Assembly (NCBI GenBank): GCA_007119095.1
Contig: SKQI01000155.1
Span: forward strand, 1 to 12,559
Source of the DNA: Wenzhouxiangella sp.
GTDB taxonomy: Bacteria > Pseudomonadota > Gammaproteobacteria > Xanthomonadales > Wenzhouxiangellaceae
Reading direction: 5' to 3'
DNA: 12,559 nt
Under the pieces are notes generated by a model. The model searched no databases, was not told the origin of the DNA, and was given only the letters and a program-made list of their open reading frames with translations. Shown piece after piece: positions 6,222-12,559 of the stretch (the first letter of the stretch is position 1; each line of letters begins with the position of its first letter). Both the position numbers and the translations under genes were made by a program.

Positions 6222-8558
6222 ATGTCGCGACGAAAGTACAGTCACCCCGCGCCACTGACGCTGGCCATCAGCACGGCGCTGGCCGTGTCGACCACGCAAG
6301 CCGCAGTCATTACCGTCGACACCAATGCTGACCCCGGCAACGCCGAGACCTGTTCGTTGAGATCGGCCATCGCCAGCGTCAATACACTATCTGCGGTCGA
6401 CGGCTGCGCAGCGCCCAGCTACGGCCAGTCGAACGCAATTGTTTTCGATGCCGGTGTTACCGGCAGTATCGAATTGACCGAGAGTGTGCTGACCATTAGC
6501 GAGCCGGTCACCATTTCGGGGCCGGGCGCGAATCAATTGCGTATTGATGCCCAGGGTAATTCTGGAGTATTTGCCATCGAAAACGCAGGCCAGGTCACGA
6601 TTTCCGGCCTGACCATCACCGGTGGCTACGCCAATTATGGCGGCGGAATTTACTTGTATGGCTACTCCGCGCTCGACCTTGCCGATTGCGTCATCAGCAA
6701 CAATGCGGCGGTCTACGGGGGTGGCGTATTCCAATATGCGTTTGGCCTTGACATCGACAACTGCGAGATCACCGAAAACCATGGGGAACGACTGGGCGGC
6801 GGCGTGGCCGTCAGCCTGGGGCAGGCCAGTGTTCGCAATTCGACCATTTCCGATAACGCCGCCTATGAAATTGGTGGCGGTTTGTGGGTAGAAGGCTTGC
6901 GCTTCGAAGGAGATGACCTCGACAATCCCGGGCCCTTTGCAACTCCCCGCGGCGCTTATGGCATTCAGCCCAGCCTGAACGTGGCGTCGTCCGTAATCAC
7001 CGGCAACCAGGCCTTGTTCGGTGGCGGTATAGGCGCAGGCCGAGTTGACAGACCCTCGCTAGGCCCCGTTGCCACCGGCCTTCCTCTGAACGGACGCGGT
7101 GGGTTTCCTCCGGATCCCGAGCCCAACCTGATCGTCAGCGAATCCGTGGTCAGCAACAATCAGGCGTTCTATGGCGGAGGGGTTGGTGCGTGGGGTTTTT
7201 ACGTAGAAGACGATGACATCATTTTCAACCGCGGCTACGACGTGGGTTACGGTCTTCGCAACGACATCGAAATTGAGCAAAGCACCATAGAAGGCAACTT
7301 TGCCGTAGCCGGGGGCGGCGTCTCGACCAAGTATACGGATACAGTGTTGATGGACACCCATGTCGTCAATAACGAAGCCGTCGAGCTTGGCGGCGGCATC
7401 TTGAACTTGGGTAACCGCCTGACACCCGGTGGAATTTCCGCCAACGCTGACCGTGGATTGCTCGCTCTTCCTTTCAAGTATCTGGGCGTCTACGGAGGCT
7501 CGATCGCCGGTAACCAGGTAGGTGTTGATTACGATAATGGCGGGCTGGGGCGCGGCCTGGGCGGCACGTCGATTGGCGGCGGAGTCGCCAATATCCAGGC
7601 AACCACTGTCCTCAGTCAAACCGAGGTCACAAACAATACCGGCGCTGAATTCGGTGGCGGCGTGGCAACGGTGGCGGGTGCAAGCTTCCTGACCTTCAGC
7701 CATATATCTGGCAACGAAGGTGGCGGCTTGTTGAGTTTTTATGACAGCGTCAGTGGGCTGGTTTATTCGCGAGTGGAGAGCAACTTGCACCAGGGAGGAA
7801 TGATTTGCGAGAACGGCGGGATTTGTAATGCCAAGTATTCCTCAATCAGCGAAAACGAGGGCGCGTTCGTCGGCGGTGTCGCTGCCAATCTAAACCTGTT
7901 TTACGGGGCGCTGGTCACGCAACCACCCTTGTTCGACCGTGGGCAGATGCGCGGCTTCGTATCGACCAGCGTCTATCTGGGCAACGCAACGGTCAGCAGC
8001 AATCTCGGTGGCGAAGTCGGTGGTCTGGCTGGAACGCATATCGAACTGACCTACGCCACGATTGCCAACAACCAGCAGGTTGGCAGCCTGAATACGGCCA
8101 GCCAAACACGCGGTTTCCCGCGCACCGGCGGCCTGATGCTGTTGACCAGCGACAACTATTTCATCAACCACACCATCCTTGCCGGCAACGCGTCAGACGA
8201 TCAATTCGGTGCCAACGACCTGTGGTTCCCCGGCGCCAACCCGATTCAAATGAGCTTCAGCCTGGTGCAGGATGACGAAGGAATTACGGCAACCGGCAAC
8301 GGCAATATCCTCGGCCAAGACCCGTTACTCGGCCCACTGGATTTCAACGGCAGCGCATTTTCTAAAACCCATGCTCTGCTCGAAAACAGCCCGGCCATCG
8401 ATGCCGGCGATGCCAGCCTTGCTCCTGAATTGTTACCCCAGTTTGATCAACGAGGATCGGGATTCCCCAGGTTGTTCAACGACATCATCGATATTGGCGC
8501 CTACGAATTCATCGTCGATACCATCTTTGCCGATCGGTTCAAATCCCCGCCCATGTAG
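6222..8558 (+). CDS. Sec-exported right-handed beta-helix protein, choice-of-anchor Q type
   Basis: This gives 778 residues from ATG 6222. A signal peptide (basic SRRKYSH, then LTLAISTALAVSTTQA) should be cleaved before AVITVDTNAD. The opening (DTNADPGNAETCSLRSAI) is typical of large repeat proteins related to polymorphic outer membrane proteins. The body is a ladder of beta-helix rungs: eleven carry GGG followed by V, I or L (for example YGGGVFQYA, LGGGVAVSL, FGGGVATVA) and four later ones carry only GG. Between them come xISxNxA- and TGN-type Asn turns. The C-terminus has NSPAIDAGDASL and FDQRGSGFPRLFNDIIDIGAYEF-type landmarks, which mark the choice-of-anchor Q family. It ends in DTIFADRFKSPPM, similar to the IFADGFE tails of many Xanthomonadales secreted proteins. 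There is no autotransporter barrel or membrane anchor. It is probably a surface or secreted adhesin-like or carbohydrate-contacting protein; the exact role is unknown. Confidence 0.85.
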   Translation: MSRRKYSHPAPLTLAISTALAVSTTQAAVITVDTNADPGNAETCSLRSAIASVNTLSAVDGCAAPSYGQSNAIVFDAGVTGSIELTESVLTISEPVTISGPGANQLRIDAQGNSGVFAIENAGQVTISGLTITGGYANYGGGIYLYGYSALDLADCVISNNAAVYGGGVFQYAFGLDIDNCEITENHGERLGGGVAVSLGQASVRNSTISDNAAYEIGGGLWVEGLRFEGDDLDNPGPFATPRGAYGIQPSLNVASSVITGNQALFGGGIGAGRVDRPSLGPVATGLPLNGRGGFPPDPEPNLIVSESVVSNNQAFYGGGVGAWGFYVEDDDIIFNRGYDVGYGLRNDIEIEQSTIEGNFAVAGGGVSTKYTDTVLMDTHVVNNEAVELGGGILNLGNRLTPGGISANADRGLLALPFKYLGVYGGSIAGNQVGVDYDNGGLGRGLGGTSIGGGVANIQATTVLSQTEVTNNTGAEFGGGVATVAGASFLTFSHISGNEGGGLLSFYDSVSGLVYSRVESNLHQGGMICENGGICNAKYSSISENEGAFVGGVAANLNLFYGALVTQPPLFDRGQMRGFVSTSVYLGNATVSSNLGGEVGGLAGTHIELTYATIANNQQVGSLNTASQTRGFPRTGGLMLLTSDNYFINHTILAGNASDDQFGANDLWFPGANPIQMSFSLVQDDEGITATGNGNILGQDPLLGPLDFNGSAFSKTHALLENSPAIDAGDASLAPELLPQFDQRGSGFPRLFNDIIDIGAYEFIVDTIFADRFKSPPM

Positions 8559-8649
8559 GTCTCTCGCGCTGTCGCCTGGTTTGTCAGCCGGATGGCAATC
8601 GTGCATCATGGCCCTTTAGTCAAACCCGCGCACCAATTCTGTCAAGCCC

Positions 8650-10950
8650 ATGAAACTGGACGCTACTTTCATCCGTCTGCCCTATCGTTTTGATTCGCAA
8701 ACGGTGCTGGAGCAGGTTCAAGAACTGGACGCCAGTGCCTGGCAGCCCCATCCGCGTGGCTGGGAAGGGCACAAGGCGGTGGCCTTGATCAGCGCCGACG
8801 GCGGTGATGACCTGGCCCGGCTGGAAGGCAATATGCAGCCTACCAAATGGCTGAACGGATTACCTGCCGTGCGCCACCTCATTGGCACACTCGATACTGT
8901 CGCCGGGCGGGCCATGCTGGTGCGCGCTGATGCCGGCACGGCAGCAAACAGGCTGGTTGATGCCGGCAGCTACTGGCATCGCCGTGTGCGAGTATTCATG
9001 CCCTTGGCCGCTGACGAATCGGTTCGCTGGCACTGTGGGCAAGACGAAGTCGTCATTCCCTCGGGACAGTCGTGGCTGGTCGACGGCTGGAGCGGATACC
9101 GACATCGCAACACCGGCAAACATGCACTGATCTACCTGGTCGTGGACACTGTCGGCTCGGCCTCATTCTGGTCAACGGTCAACAGCGCCGATCGCCCACT
9201 GAATCCGGAGCGGGCCGATGCCATGAGCCCACGCCAGGTGAGCTTCAGGGGCGAACCGCGCCCGGTGGAGACCGAAATGGTGCGTTCGAGCCGGGTGATG
9301 TCGCCCTGGGAACAGGAAAGCCTGGTCAACGATGTGCTGCGCGAACTGCGTAGCGTTGCGCCGCCGGATGCGCCTCATCTGCCCAAGCTCGAATCTGCAC
9401 TCAGTCAGTTCATGCGGCAATGGCAGGGAATTTACGCCCGCCATGGTGAGGAGCCGGCCGGTGACGAAGCCTACAAGCAGGCACTGGAGCAGCTGGTCGC
9501 CCAGGCGGCCATGTTTGCCGGTGCCTGGAAACTGCCCAACGAACTTGATGCCGCCGACCTGCTCTATCAGACTGTGGTGCTGGGCGCGCTCAAGGATAGC
9601 GAAGGCAAGCCCGTCGTGACCCTGCCGCCGGGAGCCCGGGAGCGCCAGGCTCAGCTGGCACGGCAGCGCCAGCAGGCCGGAACTACCGAACCGACGGGTT
9701 CCGGTGATGCGAACCCTTCAAGCACTGACATCGGGAAAGCCGCAGAGGCAGTGACGCCTGGTCAACCGCAACGGATGCCGTCGGCGACTCCTCAGCCAGC
9801 GGCACCAGCCACCCATCAGGCGAGCGCGGCACCCGGCGTCCCTGGCAATGCATCGCCCCAGGACGCGGCCAATTCGCCGCTCAGGAGCGTCCATACCCGA
9901 AGCCTGCCGCAGTTGCTAAAGCAGGCAGCCTCGTCCATGCTGATTTCCACCTACCAGGCCGGCAAGCTGGTGATCGCGCGCGAGGACCAGGGCAAGCTCA
10001 ATACTCACTTCAGAATCTTCAATCGCCCCATGGGCCTGGCGGCCGACCGCGCACGACTGGCCCTGGGCACCGCGATCACGGTGGATTTTTTTCGGAACAT
10101 GCCCGACGTGGCCGCCAAGATCGAGCCGGCAGGCAAGCACGATGCGGCCTACCTGCCCCGCCGAGGCCATGTCACCGGCAATATCGACATTCATGAAATG
10201 GCCTGGGCCGGTGACGAGCTATGGGTGGTCAACACCCGCTTTTCCTGTTTGTGCACGCTCGATGACGAGCACAGCTTCGTGCCGCGCTGGCGGCCCTGGT
10301 TTGTCTCAGGTTACGCAGCCGAGGACCGCTGTCACCTCAACGGGCTGGAAGTTGTCGATGGCCGGCCGAAATACGTCACTGCCCTGGGCACCGCCGACAC
10401 CGCCGGTGGCTGGCGTGAGAACAAGGCCGGTGGCGGCGTACTGATCGATGTCCAGGCCAACGAGTTTGTCTGTCGAGGCCTGTCGATGCCGCATTCGCCG
10501 CGCTGGTATCAAGACAAGCTGTGGGTGCTGGAATCTGGCAATGGCACCCTGGCTACCGTGGACGTGAACACCGGTCAGCTTGAAACCGTCGCCGAGCTGC
10601 CGGGCTTCACCCGCGGACTGGATTTCCTCGGGCCGTATGCCTTTGTCGGCCTCTCACAGGTCCGGGAGTCCGCCGTTTTCTCGGGTATTTCCTTGACCGA
10701 GCGGGTCAGTGAGCGTAACTGTGGCGTCTGGGTGGTGGATATCCGCTCCGGCCAGATCGTTGCATTTCTCAAGTTCGAAGATGCCGTCCAGGAAGTCTTT
10801 GCCGTATCGCTACTGCAGGGCATTCGTTTTCCCGATGTGCTTGGTGCCGCGGATAAGCCGGTAGCGGTCAGCTACGCCCTACCTGCCGACGCCTTGAAAG
10901 AGGTGGTTCGGTCTCCAGAGCACCCGGCTCATCAAGTCAGGCAACATTGA
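8650..10950 (+). CDS. Asp/Asn beta-hydroxylase-like domain fused to TIGR03032-family domain
   Basis: This gives 766 residues with no signal peptide, so it is probably cytoplasmic. Residues about 60-175 resemble the aspartyl/asparaginyl beta-hydroxylase cupin (YWHRRVRVFMPL, VIPSGQSWLVDGW, ALIYLVVDTVGSASFW). By eye the metal and cosubstrate residues look replaced: F116 and Y150 for the iron-binding His pair, and A159 for the 2-oxoglutarate Arg. Residues about 217-320 form a helical region. Residues 325-415 are a Gln/Ala/Pro-rich linker. Residues 419-745 are a TIGR03032 domain with its landmarks: STYQAGKL (433-440), RPMGLA (459-464), LPRRGHVTGNIDIHEMAW (502-519), NTRFSCLCTL, DRCHLNG (559-565), TADTAGGWRENKAGGG, MPHSPRWY, GLSQVRESAVFSG. 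The TIGR03032 function is unknown. The start is ATG 8650, with an in-frame TAG at 8617 and no strong ribosome-binding site. It lies 91 bp after the beta-helix gene with no terminator seen. Confidence 0.85.
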   Translation: MKLDATFIRLPYRFDSQTVLEQVQELDASAWQPHPRGWEGHKAVALISADGGDDLARLEGNMQPTKWLNGLPAVRHLIGTLDTVAGRAMLVRADAGTAANRLVDAGSYWHRRVRVFMPLAADESVRWHCGQDEVVIPSGQSWLVDGWSGYRHRNTGKHALIYLVVDTVGSASFWSTVNSADRPLNPERADAMSPRQVSFRGEPRPVETEMVRSSRVMSPWEQESLVNDVLRELRSVAPPDAPHLPKLESALSQFMRQWQGIYARHGEEPAGDEAYKQALEQLVAQAAMFAGAWKLPNELDAADLLYQTVVLGALKDSEGKPVVTLPPGARERQAQLARQRQQAGTTEPTGSGDANPSSTDIGKAAEAVTPGQPQRMPSATPQPAAPATHQASAAPGVPGNASPQDAANSPLRSVHTRSLPQLLKQAASSMLISTYQAGKLVIAREDQGKLNTHFRIFNRPMGLAADRARLALGTAITVDFFRNMPDVAAKIEPAGKHDAAYLPRRGHVTGNIDIHEMAWAGDELWVVNTRFSCLCTLDDEHSFVPRWRPWFVSGYAAEDRCHLNGLEVVDGRPKYVTALGTADTAGGWRENKAGGGVLIDVQANEFVCRGLSMPHSPRWYQDKLWVLESGNGTLATVDVNTGQLETVAELPGFTRGLDFLGPYAFVGLSQVRESAVFSGISLTERVSERNCGVWVVDIRSGQIVAFLKFEDAVQEVFAVSLLQGIRFPDVLGAADKPVAVSYALPADALKEVVRSPEHPAHQVRQH

Positions 10951-10981
10951 TTTTCGATCTCGTCGGTCGTGTCTGAATGTG

Positions 10982-11479
10982 ATGAGTGATACGTTGCCCC
11001 GGTTTCGCTTTCACCCCGCTTGGGGGCAGTTATCAGCGGAGCAGGTTGATCAGATTGTTGCCTTCTGGCTCAGGGAAAAAGCCCTGCCTTCCGAACAGGA
11101 GGCAAGTCAGCGCGTTGGCCAGGTAGTCATGTTTGCCACCGATTGCGACGGTGAAATCGCTGCCATATGCACCGCCCAGCCGATAAATCCGCCCCAGATC
11201 GGCCAGCCCGTTTACTTCTACCGCAGCTTTGTTGCACCAGCCTGGCGCCACTCGTTGCTGGTATTTCGCCTGCTTAAAAAAGCGGTTCGCTTGCTGGAGG
11301 AAGATGCACGCCAACACAACTGGCCATGCATCGGCGTGCTGCTGGAGCTGGAAAATCCGCGGTTCGCTGAAAAAGGCCGGATGCCGGTCTGGCCGGGCAT
11401 CGACTTTGTCTACGTCGGCAAAAGCCCGCGCGGACTGGAGTGCCGAATCCATTGGTTCCGGGCAGCCAGGCTGAAGTGA
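10982..11479 (+). CDS. GNAT-like acyltransferase-fold protein
   Basis: This gives 165 residues from ATG 10982; a GTG at 10979 would add one. The pattern fits a GNAT fold. There is an N-terminal helix (SAEQVDQIVAFWLREKAL), beta strands around VVMFATDCDGEIAAICTAQP, a YFYRSFVAPAWRHS segment where acetyltransferases have the strand before the acetyl-CoA loop, a long helix (LLVFRLLKKAVRLLEEDA), and then IGVLLELENPRFAEKG. Typical GNATs carry RxxGxG/A at the loop. Here it reads RHSLLV, with no Gly, so acetyl-CoA binding may be altered or absent. It starts 31 bp after the TIGR03032 gene on the same strand and is probably co-transcribed with it. No strong ribosome-binding site is visible. The substrate is unknown and the GNAT assignment is from pattern only. 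Confidence 0.7.
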   Translation: MSDTLPRFRFHPAWGQLSAEQVDQIVAFWLREKALPSEQEASQRVGQVVMFATDCDGEIAAICTAQPINPPQIGQPVYFYRSFVAPAWRHSLLVFRLLKKAVRLLEEDARQHNWPCIGVLLELENPRFAEKGRMPVWPGIDFVYVGKSPRGLECRIHWFRAARLK

Positions 11480-11503
11480 AATCGGGACCTGCCCTCGCGG
11501 CTA

Positions 11504-12166
11504 CTACCGCCTTATCAAAACACGCGGATAATCTTCCACGAGCACACGCAGCTGCTCGTCGGAGAGCTCGCTGAGCAAGGCCCGTAGCCATAGTTGCTCG
11601 GCTTCAGCCTCGGCAAGCGCGGCCGCGTGACGCTCGGTCAGGAGGCTTTCGATTTGCTCGCGATCCGAATCCTTGGCCGCCTGCAAAATTTGACGCTGAC
11701 CCTGAACCATCGTCTGACGTGATTGGCGGCGAGCCCGCTCCAATTCCTGGTGCGCTGCGCCAATCCGACCTCTCTGCCCGGGGCGCAATTCGAGGTGACC
11801 CGAGATGCCTTCATCATCCCACCAATTCCCCCTGGCGCCAAATTGGCGCTCACCAGTCTCTCTGGCTGCACTGCGCTCGCGCCGGCGCTCCTGCATCTGC
11901 TCGCGGCGTTCGCTAGCCTCAAGCCCAAGCCCAAGCCCCTCCATGCCGTGCTGCTCGCGCAGAGCGTCAATCACCAGTCGGCGACGCTCCGGGTCCCGCA
12001 AAGCTTCGCGAATCTGGTCAGGGTCGAGTTCAGGCTCGCCATGACCTCGAGCCTGATCGTCAGCTATTGCTGGGTCGCTGGCCGGCACAAACTCTTCCGG
12101 CCCGGTGGCATCGGTACATGCCCCCAAGACCAGGCAAAACAGCACACACAAAAACGACTTCTTCAT
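11504..12166 (-). CDS. Lipoprotein, Arg/Glu-rich, with LTxxQ-like (Spy/CpxP-like) motifs
   Basis: This gives 220 residues. The N-terminus MKKSFLCVLFCLVLGAC has a clear lipobox (LGAC), so Cys17 should be lipidated. Residue +2 is Thr, not Asp, which favours transfer to the outer membrane by the Lol route. After an acidic stretch (20-50) the protein is almost wholly charged helix, with an Arg/Glu-rich run at 85-110. Two LTxxQ-like motifs, LRPGQ (127-131) and LSDEQ (201-205), bracket a helical region. This recalls periplasmic chaperones of the Spy/CpxP/LTXXQ group, though that link is tentative. A weak TGAGA ribosome-binding site precedes the ATG. It is convergent with the GNAT-like gene, 24 bp away, with no clear hairpin between them. 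Confidence 0.8.
   Translation of the reverse strand: MKKSFLCVLFCLVLGACTDATGPEEFVPASDPAIADDQARGHGEPELDPDQIREALRDPERRRLVIDALREQHGMEGLGLGLEASERREQMQERRRERSAARETGERQFGARGNWWDDEGISGHLELRPGQRGRIGAAHQELERARRQSRQTMVQGQRQILQAAKDSDREQIESLLTERHAAALAEAEAEQLWLRALLSELSDEQLRVLVEDYPRVLIRR
11921..11938 (+). repeat. Three tandem AAGCCC hexamers within the lipoprotein gene
   Basis: Three perfect copies of AAGCCC encode Gly-Leu-Gly-Leu-Gly-Leu (residues 77-82) of the opposite-strand lipoprotein. The unit is a multiple of three, so copy-number change would keep the frame. Confidence 0.7.
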
Positions 12167-12376
12167 TTCGATCTCATCGCATCCAGACCGGCCATTACCC
12201 CACAGTAGCCGACATCTAGCGGATTAATTCCGACCCAGGTGGACCAAGCAGGTTGACCAATCATTGCCTTAGACTGACAAAAATACAATGATAACGAGCG
12301 GACTAAAACTTAGCTCCGAGGCAGTTGCGCTGGTAGAAAGTGCTGATCATACGGCAGACATGCACTCTTAAAAAGC
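12167..12376. other. AT-richer intergenic region between lipoprotein and tRNA genes
   Basis: This 210-bp gap should hold the promoter of the leftward lipoprotein gene, but I see no convincing -35/-10 pair there. On the plus strand TTGACC and TACAAT occur at poor spacing (25 bp). A 27-codon frame at 12288-12371 has no ribosome-binding site. Nothing else is recognisable. Confidence 0.4.
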
Positions 12377-12453
12377 TGGCGCGCCCGGCAGGATTCGAAC
12401 CTGCGACCCCTGCCTTCGGAGGGCAGTACTCTATCCAGCTGAGCTACGGGCGC
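12377..12453 (-). tRNA. tRNA-Arg (anticodon CCG)
   Basis: The minus strand gives a full 77-nt cloverleaf. The acceptor stem GCGCCCG/CGGGCGC is perfect. The D arm has GCTC...GAGT and AGCTGGATA. The anticodon stem CTGCC/GGCAG encloses loop CTCCGAA with anticodon CCG, which reads CGG. The T arm is GCAGG-TTCGAAT-CCTGC. The discriminator is G and CCA is encoded. On the minus strand a run of five T follows within 3-7 nt of the 3' end and may aid termination. I see no repeat of its 3' end elsewhere in the window, so no sign of an integrated element. Confidence 0.97.
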
Positions 12454-12463
12454 GTGATGCATA

Positions 12464-12469
12464 ATTATA
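12464..12469 (-). promoter_or_regulatory. -10 box (TATAAT) of the tRNA-Arg promoter
   Basis: A perfect TATAAT on the minus strand lies 10 bp before the tRNA 5' end, so the leader would be very short. No good -35 hexamer stands 16-18 bp upstream; TTGAGC is 24 bp away. Confidence 0.6.
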
Positions 12470-12559
12470 GCAGAACGCTGGCCTTTTTCCTGCGCTCAAA
12501 CAGCTCCCTAAATCACTGAATTTATTGTTTTATTTTCCGACCATCTCGCCATCCGACCA

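Noticed and set aside
5874..6299. Open frames on both strands in the divergent region (5874-6158 plus, 5967-6299 minus)
   Set aside because: Neither has a ribosome-binding site or recognisable motifs. One overlaps the hydrolase start, and the other overlaps the promoter and signal-peptide region of the beta-helix gene.
7059..7790. 243-codon open frame antisense to the beta-helix gene
   Set aside because: It is explained as a mirror of the regular repeat codons on the plus strand; the plus-strand protein has a signal peptide, rungs and family C-terminus.
6222..8558. Beta-helix protein as a type V autotransporter
   Set aside because: The C-terminus ends in a choice-of-anchor Q type region and a short tail, with no room for a 250-300 residue beta-barrel.
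12288..12371. 27-codon open frame starting in TACAATG
   Set aside because: It has no ribosome-binding site and no recognisable content, and is short enough to occur by chance.
12377..12453. tRNA-Arg as an integration site for a mobile element
   Set aside because: No copy of the tRNA 3' end is seen elsewhere in the window and no integrase gene lies next to it.

Overview
The window looks like chromosomal DNA from a GC-rich gammaproteobacterium. A Xanthomonadales or Wenzhouxiangella-like lineage is my best guess. The grounds are an AidB-type acyl-CoA dehydrogenase, an Lnt-family acyltransferase, a secreted beta-helix protein ending in an IFADRF-type tail, and a TIGR03032-family protein. The taxonomy is inference. 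Genes are densely packed and I see no transposase, integrase, phage gene or CRISPR array.

Layout, left to right. (1) 1-590, minus: the N-terminal part of aidB, cut by the window edge. (2) 771-2995, plus: a proline-rich single-pass membrane protein, then, 32 bp on, an apolipoprotein N-acyltransferase (Lnt)-family enzyme with a complete Glu-Lys-Cys triad. (3) 3015-3890 and 4003-5883, minus: a multi-pass membrane protein and, upstream of it, a secreted SGNH/GDSL hydrolase with an EF-hand-like loop and a PKD-like domain. A strong intrinsic terminator lies between them. (4) 5884-6221: a divergent control region with a good sigma70-type promoter facing right. (5) 6222-11479, plus: three co-oriented genes. 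They encode a large Sec-exported right-handed beta-helix protein with about 15 Gly-rich rungs, a 766-residue fusion of an Asp/Asn beta-hydroxylase-like domain to a TIGR03032 domain, and a GNAT-like protein. (6) 11504-12166, minus: an Arg/Glu-rich lipoprotein with two LTxxQ-like motifs. (7) 12377-12453, minus: tRNA-Arg(CCG) with encoded CCA and a perfect TATAAT upstream.

The most unusual part is region 5. In the fusion protein, the positions where the hydroxylase family carries its two iron-binding His and its 2-oxoglutarate-binding Arg appear to be Phe, Tyr and Ala. The domain may therefore be a non-catalytic binding module attached to a TIGR03032 domain of unknown function. The next gene encodes a GNAT-like protein without the usual Gly-rich acetyl-CoA loop. 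Both sit downstream of an Asn/Gly-rich exported beta-helix protein. Whether the three form one system is inference from order and orientation only. The Lnt-family gene is also notable: it is outside the usual ybeY-corC-lnt neighbourhood and has Asp where the E. coli enzyme has an essential Glu next to Tyr388.
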